DNA of 13,689 bases from an uncultured Rothia sp. (GCA_937935205.1 CALGXU010000013.1:1-13689); one strand, 5' to 3'. Shown: positions 1 to 7,098, numbered from the stretch's first letter. Made by a program: numbers and translations. The notes: a model not told the origin generated them from the sequence alone.

Positions 1-52
1 AGTGAGTTGTACACCACATTACACCTTTTACTCCCTGTCGCGCGCGAATTTC

Positions 53-62
53 GGGGGGGGGG
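53..62. repeat. G10 homopolymer run
   Basis: Ten consecutive G residues lie in the non-coding stretch beyond the cydAB terminator. Such tracts are prone to slippage in replication and to length errors in sequencing. The gene beyond position 1 is outside the window, so it cannot be said whether the tract lies in a promoter, a coding end or a spacer. Apart from this run, the 16-bp repeat at 146-173 and the terminator at 177-214, I see nothing in positions 1-231. Confidence 0.9.
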
Positions 63-145
63 TGTGCACCAAAAATTTTTGCGTGCCCGCTCATCTGTTG
101 AGAGCTGCATCCGCTGCGGGCATAGTCTCCAGCAGGAATAGCCCT

Positions 146-173
146 CTGTGTGCATAGTCCACTGTGTGCATAG
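146..173. repeat. 16-bp tandem duplication, 1.75 copies
   Basis: The 12-mer CTGTGTGCATAG occurs at 146-157 and again at 162-173, so a 16-bp unit is repeated one and three-quarter times with no mismatch. It lies just beyond the cydAB terminator on the cydB side. No function is evident; it is one of many short duplications in the gaps of this window. Confidence 0.85.
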
Positions 174-176
174 AAA

Positions 177-214
177 AATCCCCCGAACTTCTCAGAAGAG
201 AAATTCGGGGGATT
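177..214 (-). terminator. Rho-independent terminator of cydAB
   Basis: A perfect 11-bp inverted repeat pairs 177-187 (AATCCCCCGAA) with 204-214 (TTCGGGGGATT) around a 16-nt loop. Read on the minus strand the stem is followed directly by a T-rich tract (complement of the A run at 174-178). It starts 18 bp past the cydB stop codon, so cydA and cydB form a closed two-gene unit and no cydDC follows in the same transcript. Confidence 0.9.
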
Positions 215-231
215 CTTCAATCAGCTACATG

Positions 232-1302
232 CTACTTGGTCGGCAGTTCAGCCAGTTCGGTAGCGTCGTGAGCCTCGGGGATGTGATCCACGTGCAGACG
301 CTTACGGAAGACCCAGTAGGTCCATGCCTGGTAGACGAACACGACCGGCAGACCAAGGCAGGTCACGAAGGTCATAACGCCCAGGGTGTACTCGGAGCTG
401 GATGCGTTCGCAATGGTGAGCGAGTATGCCGGGTCCAGGGTGGAGGGCAGAACGTTCGGGTACATTGCGGTGAAGATTGCCAGAGCGCCGAATGCGAGGA
501 ACACGGACAGACCTGCGAAAGCGCGACCCTCACGGCCACCCTTTGCGGAAATCCAAGCAAACAGAACAGCAACCACAGCAAGGGCAGTGCACAGCAAGGA
601 GATGCCGTTACCGCTGGTGAAGTCCAGAGCCAGAACCCATGCAACGATCGGCAGCAGCAGGAGGGGAGACCAGCGTACCAGGGTGTTGCGGGCACGGTCG
701 CGGATGTCACCGTCGGTCTTCAGGGCGATGAAGGCAAGACCCTGAACCAGGGAGAAGCCCACGAAGCCCAGACCGCCGAGCAGAACCGGCAGGGAGACCC
801 ATGCGAAGGCGCCGCCAACGCGGTCGCCGTTCTCGTTGATGGGCAGACCCATGGAGGTCAGACCCAGCAGAGCACCGACGAGCAGTGCGATGAAGAAGGA
901 AGAAACAGACAGAGCGATGTTCCAGTTACGGATCCACTTCTCGTCGTTCTTCTTACCGCGGTATTCGATGGCGACCACACGCAGAATCAGGAAGACCAGC
1001 GCAAGGGTCAGGGGAATGTACAGAGCCGAGAAGAGGGCTGCGTACCAGATGGGGAATGCTGCGAAGATAGCAGCACCGCCGGACACAATCCACACCTCGT
1101 TACCGTCCCAGACGGGGCCGATGATGTTCAGCAGCAGACGACGTTCCTTCTCGTTCTTGGTGAACTTGGAACCCATCAGCATACCGACACCCAGGTCGAA
1201 ACCGTCGAGGATCAGGTACATGATGAGGAAGACGCCAATGGCGACAAACCAGAGGGTGGGCAGGCCAGGCTGACCGGCAAAGATATTGAAATCAAAGTTC
1301 AT
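232..1302 (-). CDS. cydB: Cytochrome bd quinol oxidase subunit II (CydB)
   Basis: Encodes 356 residues, a normal length for CydB. It is the structural partner of CydA in the cytoplasmic-membrane bd oxidase, which oxidises quinol and reduces oxygen to water with high affinity and without proton pumping. Family signatures are visible: the DGFDLGVGML block at residues 33-42 in the first helix, GPVWDGNEVW at 62-71 followed by VSGGAAIFAAFP, and a string of hydrophobic segments along the whole chain. The ATG start is preceded by AAGGATT at good spacing. It lies 21 bp behind the cydA stop on the same strand, so the two are co-transcribed and end at the terminator at 177-214. The ABC exporter genes cydDC needed for bd oxidase assembly, often adjacent in actinobacteria, are not in the window. 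The stop is TAG. Confidence 0.97.
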   Translation of the reverse strand: MNFDFNIFAGQPGLPTLWFVAIGVFLIMYLILDGFDLGVGMLMGSKFTKNEKERRLLLNIIGPVWDGNEVWIVSGGAAIFAAFPIWYAALFSALYIPLTLALVFLILRVVAIEYRGKKNDEKWIRNWNIALSVSSFFIALLVGALLGLTSMGLPINENGDRVGGAFAWVSLPVLLGGLGFVGFSLVQGLAFIALKTDGDIRDRARNTLVRWSPLLLLPIVAWVLALDFTSGNGISLLCTALAVVAVLFAWISAKGGREGRAFAGLSVFLAFGALAIFTAMYPNVLPSTLDPAYSLTIANASSSEYTLGVMTFVTCLGLPVVFVYQAWTYWVFRKRLHVDHIPEAHDATELAELPTK

Positions 1303-1323
1303 GGTGAATCAATCCTTACCCGC

Positions 1324-2895
1324 CTAGTAGGCGAACTCCAGCACATCGCGCTTGGACTTGTCGTTGGACTCGTCCTCGTGGTGCGACTGAACCAGCTCGG
1401 GCATTGCTGCCACAACACCGGCCTTGACGTACTTGATGAGCAGGTAAACCTCAACCACCATCAGCACACCGTAGAGCAGGCCCAGGGTGAGCAGGGAGAA
1501 GAGGATTTCTTCACCGGAAACACCCGGGGAGATAGCTGCTGCGGTGAACAGGTGGATTGCGGGGTCACCTTCAAGGTTCGGAGCCACAACGAAGGGCTGG
1601 CGGCCCATTTCGGTGAAGATCCAGCCGAGGGAGATGCCGAAGAAGGGAGCCAGGATAGACCAGACAGCAACGTTCTTGAGCAGCTTGGACTCGGGGACGG
1701 TGCCCACGCCCTTCTTACGGGTTACCCACAGTGCGTAGAGGTAGAGGGGCAGTACGACTGCGCCCAGACCAATCATGCCGCGGAAGCCCCAGTAGGAGAC
1801 CTCGAGGGAGGGCAGGTAGTCAATCTTCTGACCTGCACGCTCACCGTAGAGCGGGTTGTTGGGCAGGTTGGTGCCGAACTTAGCTTCGTACTCGGGCAGC
1901 AGGGTCTGAATACCCTTCACCGGGGTGTCGAAGTTGTCGTGTGCCAGGAAGGACAGCACGCCGGGAACCTCGATGACGGGGGTGATCTTGTCACAGCTCT
2001 GAGCGCCGAGCTCGCCGACGGTCAGAACGGAGAAGGAGGTGCCGTCGTGGCACGCAGCTTCTGCAGCAGCCATCTTGAGGGGCTGCTCGTGGATCATCAT
2101 CTGTGCCTGCAGGTGACCGGATGCACCAACACCTGCGAACGCGAGGAGACCAACGACTGCGCCCAGGCGCAGGGAGGTCAGCCAGACCTTGAAGTCAGTC
2201 TTATCGCGTGCACCCTTGTCGGACTCGCCAACAACGACCTTGCCGTCAACGACCTTATCGATGCCATCCTTGCGGCGACGCCACAGCTTGTACCATGCGA
2301 TACCAACCAGGAAGCCACCTGCAACCTCGATTGCGGAGGTGATGACGTGAGAGAAGGTCACCCATGCGAGGGGGTTCATCAGCACTGCGCCGATGTCGGT
2401 CATTCGGGGACGACCGTCAATCATTTCTGCGCCAACGGGGTGCTGCATCCAGGAGTTTGCAACCAGAATGAAGAATGCAGAAATCCAGGAGCCGAGAACT
2501 GCCATGAACAGCGAGAACGCGTGTACAGCAGGCTTGAGGCGATCCCAACCGAAGATCCACAGACCGAGGAAGGTCGACTCAACGAAGAAGGCGAAGAGGC
2601 CTTCCATTGCCAGCGGAGCGCCGAAGACGTCGCCGACGAAGCGGGAGTATTCACTCCACGCCATGCCGAACTGGAATTCCTGAACCAGACCGGTGGCCAC
2701 ACCCATAGCGAAGTTAATGAGGTACAGCTTGCCCCAGAACTTCGTCATGCGCTTGTATTCGTCCTTCTTGGTACGAACGTAGCGAATGTACAGGTAGGTC
2801 ACAACAAGGCCCAGACCCAGAGTCAGCGGAACCATGAAGAAGTGGTAGACGGTGGTAATACCGAACTGCCACCTACCAAAATCAAGGGGATCCAT
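1324..2895 (-). CDS. cydA: Cytochrome bd quinol oxidase subunit I (CydA)
   Basis: Encodes the 523-residue catalytic subunit carrying hemes b558, b595 and d. By family alignment from memory, the heme ligands are His18 (VYHFF), His183 (TFSHV) and Met374 (FRGMIG). The conserved acidic pair of the proton path is Glu98 and Glu106 (MEGLFAFFVESTF). The quinol-binding Q-loop begins at QPLKMAAAEA (residues 271-280) and is of the short type. The C-terminal signature reads GRQPF at 431-435, where GRQPW is usual. The start is ATG with AAGGAC seven bases upstream. The gene has a long upstream region (2896-3430) holding a CRP/GlxR-like site, which fits oxygen- or carbon-dependent control known for cyd genes in corynebacteria and mycobacteria. 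cydB follows after 21 bp. Confidence 0.98.
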   Translation of the reverse strand: MDPLDFGRWQFGITTVYHFFMVPLTLGLGLVVTYLYIRYVRTKKDEYKRMTKFWGKLYLINFAMGVATGLVQEFQFGMAWSEYSRFVGDVFGAPLAMEGLFAFFVESTFLGLWIFGWDRLKPAVHAFSLFMAVLGSWISAFFILVANSWMQHPVGAEMIDGRPRMTDIGAVLMNPLAWVTFSHVITSAIEVAGGFLVGIAWYKLWRRRKDGIDKVVDGKVVVGESDKGARDKTDFKVWLTSLRLGAVVGLLAFAGVGASGHLQAQMMIHEQPLKMAAAEAACHDGTSFSVLTVGELGAQSCDKITPVIEVPGVLSFLAHDNFDTPVKGIQTLLPEYEAKFGTNLPNNPLYGERAGQKIDYLPSLEVSYWGFRGMIGLGAVVLPLYLYALWVTRKKGVGTVPESKLLKNVAVWSILAPFFGISLGWIFTEMGRQPFVVAPNLEGDPAIHLFTAAAISPGVSGEEILFSLLTLGLLYGVLMVVEVYLLIKYVKAGVVAAMPELVQSHHEDESNDKSKRDVLEFAY

Positions 2896-3185
2896 TGATA
2901 GGTCCTTACTATGTGTGTACTTAATGTGTGTTTGTGCCAGATTTCGGGTAGTCCCCCGCCGATGGAGGGCATACGAGAGTTACTGACACACTGTCTCTCA
3001 TGCTTCTAAGGTACAGGGTTTTCTTAAGAAGCTGTGAGTAGGCTGTGCATAGTATGGACGTTTATTGTTTGACGTTTCGCTAAAGGTACCTTGGACGTTA
3101 TCCCTCGATGTGAGGGTGGTGAGAGGAATGAGACACAATGGTGCCTTGCGGGGTTGAGAAGCAGTTTCGGAACCTTGGTGAAATA

Positions 3186-3210
3186 TTGCAGTTTTTAATA
3201 TTTTCTGCAA
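3186..3210 (-). promoter_or_regulatory. Candidate cydA promoter inside a palindrome
   Basis: The plus strand shows TTGCAG at 3186-3191 and CTGCAA at 3205-3210 around a 13-bp AT-rich core. Read toward cydA, TTGCAG could serve as a -35 element, with AATATT (3182-3187) 17 bp downstream as a -10. This would give a leader of nearly 300 nt. The match to sigma-70 consensus is only moderate, and the palindrome may equally be an operator. Confidence 0.35.
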
Positions 3211-3217
3211 AATTTTG

Positions 3218-3243
3218 GTGACAGATTTCGTGATTGTGACAGA
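3218..3243 (-). repeat. GTGACAGA direct repeats upstream of candidate cydA promoter
   Basis: GTGACAGA occurs at 3218-3225 and 3236-3243, 18 bp apart. The second copy overlaps GATTGTGACA (3232-3241), a 10-mer repeated exactly at 3342-3351. Spaced direct repeats just upstream of a -35-like element are typical of activator binding, but I cannot name the protein. Confidence 0.5.
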
Positions 3244-3314
3244 CACTTCAAGTAGTGCTCAAAGCTTAAATTTGCCTGTTTCATGCGGAATTTACGCGGA
3301 ATCTCCGAGAATTG

Positions 3315-3330
3315 CGTGACTATTCTCACA
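3315..3330. promoter_or_regulatory. CRP/GlxR-like operator upstream of cydA
   Basis: Read on the minus strand the site is TGTGAGAATAGTCACG. It matches the actinobacterial GlxR/Crp consensus TGTGA-N6-TCACA at nine of ten half-site bases. GlxR in Corynebacterium and Crp in mycobacteria are known to control cyd genes, so the location fits. It lies roughly 420 bp from the cydA start, which is far unless the transcription start is also distant. Confidence 0.6.
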
Positions 3331-3370
3331 CAAAATTCATGGATTGTGACACGCCAGCCACCACTGCCCC

Positions 3371-3414
3371 GCAAGGTACCGCAAGGCACCGCAATACCCC
3401 ACAAGGCACCGCAC
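3371..3414. repeat. 10-bp tandem array, about 4.4 degenerate copies
   Basis: Successive 10-bp units read GCAAGGTACC, GCAAGGCACC, GCAATACCCC, ACAAGGCACC and then GCAC. The 10-bp period is about one helical turn. An inverted copy of the extended unit (CCCCGCAAGGCACC on the minus strand) lies at 3140-3153. On the minus strand GGTGCC and GGTACC could pair into small stems behind parE, but no T-tract follows, so I do not call a terminator. Confidence 0.75.
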
Positions 3415-3415
3415 G

Positions 3416-3445
3416 CTACATATCGATGCTCTACATATCAATGCT
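3416..3445 (-). repeat. 15-bp tandem duplication carrying the parE stop
   Basis: CTACATATCGATGCT (3416-3430) and CTACATATCAATGCT (3431-3445) abut and differ at one base. On the coding strand each unit reads Ser-Ile-Asp-Met-TAG, so parE ends SIDM-stop and is followed in frame by a second SIDM-stop. The 15-bp length keeps the frame. Confidence 0.95.
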
Positions 3446-5533
3446 CTCGGCATCCAGCTGATGAGCACCCGCAATAATGAACTCCTTACGCGGAGCCACC
3501 TCAGAACCCATCAACAGGGAGAACGCACGCTCGGCAGCCTCCGCATCCTCAATACGAATACGGCGCAACATGCGATGGCGCGGATCCATCGTGGTCTCAG
3601 CCAGCTGGTCAGCGTCCATCTCACCCAGGCCCTTATACCGCTGAATGGGTTCCTTATAAGACACGCCCTGCTCCTGCAGAGAATCCAGAAGCTCGTGCAG
3701 CTGCTTCTCCGAGTAGGTGTACACCATCTCGTTCGGCTTGCCGCGGCGCACCACCTCCACACGATGCAGAGGCGGAACCGCAGCGTACACACGACCCGCC
3801 TCAATCAGCGGACGCATATAACGGTAGAACAGGGTCAGCAGCAGGGTACGGATGTGGGCACCATCCACGTCCGCATCGGTCATCATAATGACCTTGCCGT
3901 AGCGAGCAGAGTCCAGGTCAAAGGTACGACCCGAGCCTGCACCGATGACCTGAATCAGCGCCGCACACTCAGCATTCGCAAGCACATCAGTCACCGAAGC
4001 ACGCTGAGTGTTCAGGATCTTACCGCGAATCGGCAGCAGAGCCTGATACGAAGAAGAACGCGCCAGACGCGCAGTACCCAGCGCCGAGTCACCCTCCACA
4101 ATGAACAGCTCAGAATGCTCAACATTGGTCGAACGGCAATCCACCAGTTTAGTGGGCATGGACGAAGACTCCAGCGCGGTCTTACGGCGCTGAGTTTCTT
4201 TATGGATGCGCGCCGAGACGCGGGTCTTCATCTCAGATACAACCTTCTCGCACAGAGCGGTCGCCTGAGCCTTCTCCGCGCGGGCGGTCGACTCCAGGCG
4301 AGCCTTCAGCGCATCGCCCACGACCTTCGACACGATCTGGCGAACCGCCGGGGTACCCAGAATCTCCTTAGTCTGACCCTCAAACTGCGGCTCGGCAAGA
4401 CGCACGGTCAGCACGGCGGTCAAGCCGGCGAGCACGTCATCCTTCTCAATCTTGTCGTTGCCCACTTTGTACTTGCGGGCGTTATCGGCAAGGTGCTTGC
4501 GCATCACGCGCAGCAGGCCCTGCTCAAAACCGGTCGTGTGAGTACCGCCCTTGGGAGTGGCAATAATGTTCACGAAGCTGCGGACCGTCGTCTCATAGCC
4601 AATACCCCAGCGCAGCGCAACGTCCACTTCACAATCGCGCTCCACATCGGTCAGCTGTGAGCGGCCGTCCTCACCCAGCACGGGCACGGTCTCGGTGAAA
4701 GAGCCGCTGCCGCTAAAACGCCAGGTGTCGGTAATACGCTCATCGTGCGCCAAGAACTCGACGAACTCGCTAATGCCGCCGTCGTACTGGAAAACTTCCT
4801 CGTGGGGTTCCAGCTCACCGGGGGTGCCGGGCAGACGGCGCTCATCGCGGATGCAGATACGCAAACCCGGAATGAGGAACGCGGTCTGGCGCGCACGAGC
4901 AGCCAAGTCCTCGTAGCTGAACTTAGCGTCGGGGGTGAAAATCTGCGGGTCAGCCCAGTAGCGCACACGGGTGCCGGTCACGCCGCGCTTTGCCTTGCCC
5001 ACAATCTGCAGGGCGTCAGTGCCCTCGGTTGCGGGAGTGAACGGATCTTCGGGCTTGGGGGTGCGGCCGGACTCGAAGAAGCCGGGAATGCCGTGGCGGA
5101 AGGACATCTGGTAGGTCTTCGAGCCACGGTCCACCTGCACGTCCAGGCGGGAAGACAGCGCGTTCACCACGGAAGCACCCACACCGTGCAAACCACCGGA
5201 GGCGTTATAGGAGCCGCCGCCAAACTTACCGCCGGCGTGCAGCTTGGTGAACACAACCTCCACACCGGACAGGCCGGTGCGCGGCTCAATGTCGGTGGGG
5301 ATACCGCGGCCATCATCGCGCACCTCAACTGAACCGTCACGATACAGAATGACCTGAATGGACTGGCCGAAACCGGCGAGCGCCTCATCCACCGAGTTGT
5401 CGATAATCTCCCAGAGGCAGTGCATCAGGCCGCGGGAGTCGGTGGAGCCAATGTACATGCCCGGGCGTTTGCGTACAGCTTCCAGACCTTCCAGCACGGA
5501 GAGGTGACGGGCGGTGTAGTTCGAAGACGCCAC
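3431..5533 (-). CDS. parE: DNA topoisomerase IV-type subunit B (ParE)
   Basis: Encodes 700 residues, the ATPase and TOPRIM subunit of a type IIA topoisomerase that acts with a ParC-type partner, not present here, to unlink and relax DNA. The N-terminal GHKL ATPase shows the catalytic Glu42 and Asn46 (WEIIDNSVDEA), DDGRGIP at 73-79 and GGLHGVGASVVNALS at 113-127. The QTK switch is at 387-389. The TOPRIM domain has EGDSA from Glu480 and the acidic DADVD at 553-557, followed by QRYKGLGEMD at 631-640. EGDSALGTARLARSSSYQALL is the actinobacterial ParE form; GyrB has EGDSAGGSA. The start is GTG with AAAGGA close upstream. The stop TAG lies in a duplicated 15-bp unit. No clear promoter was seen, and a 17-bp tandem repeat occupies its leader. 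Assignment to ParE rather than a second GyrB is from motif memory. Confidence 0.93.
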   Translation of the reverse strand: MASSNYTARHLSVLEGLEAVRKRPGMYIGSTDSRGLMHCLWEIIDNSVDEALAGFGQSIQVILYRDGSVEVRDDGRGIPTDIEPRTGLSGVEVVFTKLHAGGKFGGGSYNASGGLHGVGASVVNALSSRLDVQVDRGSKTYQMSFRHGIPGFFESGRTPKPEDPFTPATEGTDALQIVGKAKRGVTGTRVRYWADPQIFTPDAKFSYEDLAARARQTAFLIPGLRICIRDERRLPGTPGELEPHEEVFQYDGGISEFVEFLAHDERITDTWRFSGSGSFTETVPVLGEDGRSQLTDVERDCEVDVALRWGIGYETTVRSFVNIIATPKGGTHTTGFEQGLLRVMRKHLADNARKYKVGNDKIEKDDVLAGLTAVLTVRLAEPQFEGQTKEILGTPAVRQIVSKVVGDALKARLESTARAEKAQATALCEKVVSEMKTRVSARIHKETQRRKTALESSSMPTKLVDCRSTNVEHSELFIVEGDSALGTARLARSSSYQALLPIRGKILNTQRASVTDVLANAECAALIQVIGAGSGRTFDLDSARYGKVIMMTDADVDGAHIRTLLLTLFYRYMRPLIEAGRVYAAVPPLHRVEVVRRGKPNEMVYTYSEKQLHELLDSLQEQGVSYKEPIQRYKGLGEMDADQLAETTMDPRHRMLRRIRIEDAEAAERAFSLLMGSEVAPRKEFIIAGAHQLDAESIDM

Positions 5534-5546
5534 GGGAATCCTTTCG

Positions 5547-5580
5547 GCAAGTGATGACTGTGTGCAAGTGATAACTGTGT
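5547..5580 (-). repeat. 17-bp tandem duplication in the parE leader
   Basis: GCAAGTGATGACTGTGT (5547-5563) and GCAAGTGATAACTGTGT (5564-5580) abut and differ at one base. The pair ends 13 bp before the GTG start of parE, right behind its ribosome binding site, so both copies are probably within the mRNA leader or the core promoter. Confidence 0.93.
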
Positions 5581-5742
5581 ATTCAGCACGGCAAGCTCGC
5601 GGAGGGAAGAAAATGCCCCGGGCTTGCGCTCATAGTGCTCTAAGTTTCTATTCTATCGTGGCTTGTTACCCGCTTCTGCCTGCACGGTCATGAGGCCCAA
5701 TGCCGTCATTAAGCTCTGCCGAGAGAATGAAACAGCAGAAAA

Positions 5743-5781
5743 GCACCGGCTGCCACTCCCCTATGGAGTAGCAGCCGGTGC
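5743..5781 (-). terminator. Terminator behind the unknown membrane-protein gene
   Basis: GCACCGGCTGC (5743-5753) pairs perfectly with GCAGCCGGTGC (5771-5781). After one mismatch the stem continues with ACTCC (5755-5759) against GGAGT (5765-5769), leaving a 5-nt loop. On the minus strand the stem is followed by TTTTCTG. It lies about 90 bp past the stop at 5869 and insulates parE. Confidence 0.9.
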
Positions 5782-5868
5782 GTGGATGTCTGAATTTTTA
5801 GGGTGTGCTTCTGAGGTGTCCAGCCTGTGCATTTCCAGCCTTGGGCGCCCCGCAGCTGAGGCACTACC

Positions 5869-7098
5869 CTAGTGCGCATCACCCGAGGCGCGCGAGGAGC
5901 TCTCGTGACGGTTCGTGACCATGATATTGGACTTGAAGTAGAACTCTTCGGGCAGCTCATTCGTGACCGGGCCGTGCGGGAACTCGCTGAGCTTCGGCAC
6001 GAAGTACCAGTCCATCAGCTCGCCGCTGCTCTGCTTAAGCACGCGGCGTTCCCTCATAGCGTGGCGCACCTTGCGGCGCAGGCGCGGGCTGTCTTTCAGG
6101 GTGCTGGTGAAGACCCACGGAGTCTCGTAGCCCTCGGTGATCATGCCGAAGGTGATGCGCAGGTTGCCGTTCTCATCGGCGTCCATTGTGAAGTCGCCGT
6201 CTGCGATATCGGTGAAGGCTAGCATCCAGCTGTGTCGGCGTTCGTAGCTTTCGCGGGTGGTCTGCAGCGCCGCAATGATGCGGTGGTCAACCAGCAGCTC
6301 CACCTTGCGTTCGGTGATTTCGCCCAGGCGAGCGTAGGAGCCGAAGGCGCGGTTCGCGCCGCTGCGGCGAGGCCACTTCGTCACCGCACCGTGCGGCACC
6401 TCCCCCGCAAAGGTGAAGGGGCCGGTAATGGTGCCGGGCAGACGCAGACGCTCAAACGGCGCAGTCGGCAGGAAGGTCGTCAGCAGCTGATCGGAGCTCA
6501 CCGACTTACCCCAGCGCGCCATCTCAAAAATAGTCGGTTCGGGGCCCACCGGGTAGAGGCGCGGCATCTTACGACCGAACTCGTCAAAGCCCTCAATAAA
6601 CTCACCGTTGGAGCTGTACCCGGGCATGGTCGCGCCGAGCGGGCGAGTCCACGACCCCGAATACGGCTTGGTCAGGTGCGGGTTCTCCACCGGCAGGATG
6701 CTGGTGCGAGCGCCCAGGTAGGCGGGCATGCGCGAGAGGTTACGCCAGGCGAACTTCGCGGCAACAGCCTCACGCCACCACATCGGGCGTTTGCCCGGGG
6801 TCTGCCCGCCCAGGCAGTGCATGAGCAGCCAGAATCCAGCCCAGCCGAGGCACCCTACGGCAACCACGCAGAAGATAATCGTCAGCACAGTGTGCAGGGT
6901 TCCGGTCGCCCAGATATTCGTGGCAATCAGAGCCATGAACGCCACCCACGCCGCCATGACGTACGGGCCGAGCGTAATCATCGGATCGACCACCTTCACG
7001 GCGGCAATGACGCGGCGGTTCAGTCCGCGCCACACGTAGGAGTACGCCCAGCATCCGGCGGCAAGGGCGAATGCCATCAGCAGAAGAAGGATGAGCAT
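5869..7098 (-). CDS. Membrane-anchored protein of unknown function
   Basis: Encodes 409 residues I do not recognise. The N-terminal quarter is hydrophobic, with likely membrane segments at about residues 2-22, 40-62 and 66-95. The remaining ~310 residues are soluble, rich in Arg, Pro and Gly, and show no enzyme motif I know; the stretch around DIADGDFTMDADENGNLRIT (297-316) reads like the hairpins of a beta-rich domain. The C-terminus ends in a Ser/Arg-rich tail. The start is ATG with GAAAGAG about ten bases upstream. It is a stand-alone unit with a terminator on each side (5743-5781 behind it, 7188-7225 ahead of it), which argues for a real, independently expressed gene. The length, unbroken frame and codon use similar to its neighbours support coding status. 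No function is proposed. Confidence 0.8.
   Translation of the reverse strand: MLILLLLMAFALAAGCWAYSYVWRGLNRRVIAAVKVVDPMITLGPYVMAAWVAFMALIATNIWATGTLHTVLTIIFCVVAVGCLGWAGFWLLMHCLGGQTPGKRPMWWREAVAAKFAWRNLSRMPAYLGARTSILPVENPHLTKPYSGSWTRPLGATMPGYSSNGEFIEGFDEFGRKMPRLYPVGPEPTIFEMARWGKSVSSDQLLTTFLPTAPFERLRLPGTITGPFTFAGEVPHGAVTKWPRRSGANRAFGSYARLGEITERKVELLVDHRIIAALQTTRESYERRHSWMLAFTDIADGDFTMDADENGNLRITFGMITEGYETPWVFTSTLKDSPRLRRKVRHAMRERRVLKQSSGELMDWYFVPKLSEFPHGPVTNELPEEFYFKSNIMVTNRHESSSRASGDAH

Larger units (their letters stand above)
2896..3430 (-). promoter_or_regulatory. cydA upstream regulatory region (535 bp, no gene)
   Basis: This AT-richer stretch between the parE stop and the cydA start has no convincing gene. 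On the minus strand it holds a CRP/GlxR-like palindrome (3315-3330), direct repeats GTGACAGA at 3218-3225 and 3236-3243, and an inverted repeat TTGCAG/CTGCAA at 3186-3210. It also has a 10-bp tandem array (3371-3414), three GACGTT copies (3057-3062, 3071-3076, 3094-3099), an 11-bp tandem pair (3031-3052) and a 13-bp repeat of ATGTGTGT (2911-2931). The length and density suggest a heavily controlled cyd promoter with a long leader, but no transcription start can be fixed from sequence alone. Confidence 0.6.
5534..5868 (-). other. parE upstream gap (335 bp, no gene)
   Basis: This gap separates parE from the unknown membrane-protein gene. It holds a 17-bp tandem repeat directly above the parE start (5547-5580) and a strong terminator for the upstream gene (5743-5781). 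A 7-bp CCAGCCT repeat lies at 5820-5826 and 5835-5841. The parE promoter must lie between the terminator and the start, but I see no good -35/-10 pair and do not place one. Confidence 0.6.

Noticed and set aside
148..2898. A 916-codon open frame on the plus strand antisense to the whole of cydBA
   Set aside because: It mirrors two certain genes, its product is low-complexity (rich in Gln, Glu, Gly, His) without domains, and it has no ribosome binding site. It follows from the codon bias of cydAB.
2998..3246. An 82-codon minus-strand frame upstream of cydA as a possible small gene or leader peptide
   Set aside because: It overlaps several repeats, has no convincing ribosome binding site or hydrophobic or family signature, and fits a chance frame.
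3235..3253. Possible Rex redox operator (TTGTGA...TTCAAG) upstream of cydA
   Set aside because: The right arm does not match TTCACAA and the spacing is wrong for the Rex palindrome.
3371..3414. The 10-bp array as a CRISPR array or parE terminator
   Set aside because: Units are contiguous without spacers, and no T-tract follows the small possible stems.
3431..5533. Assignment of this gene as gyrB
   Set aside because: The TOPRIM segment reads EGDSALGTA with AECAALIQVIGAGSG downstream, the actinobacterial ParE pattern, not the EGDSAGGSA gyrase form.
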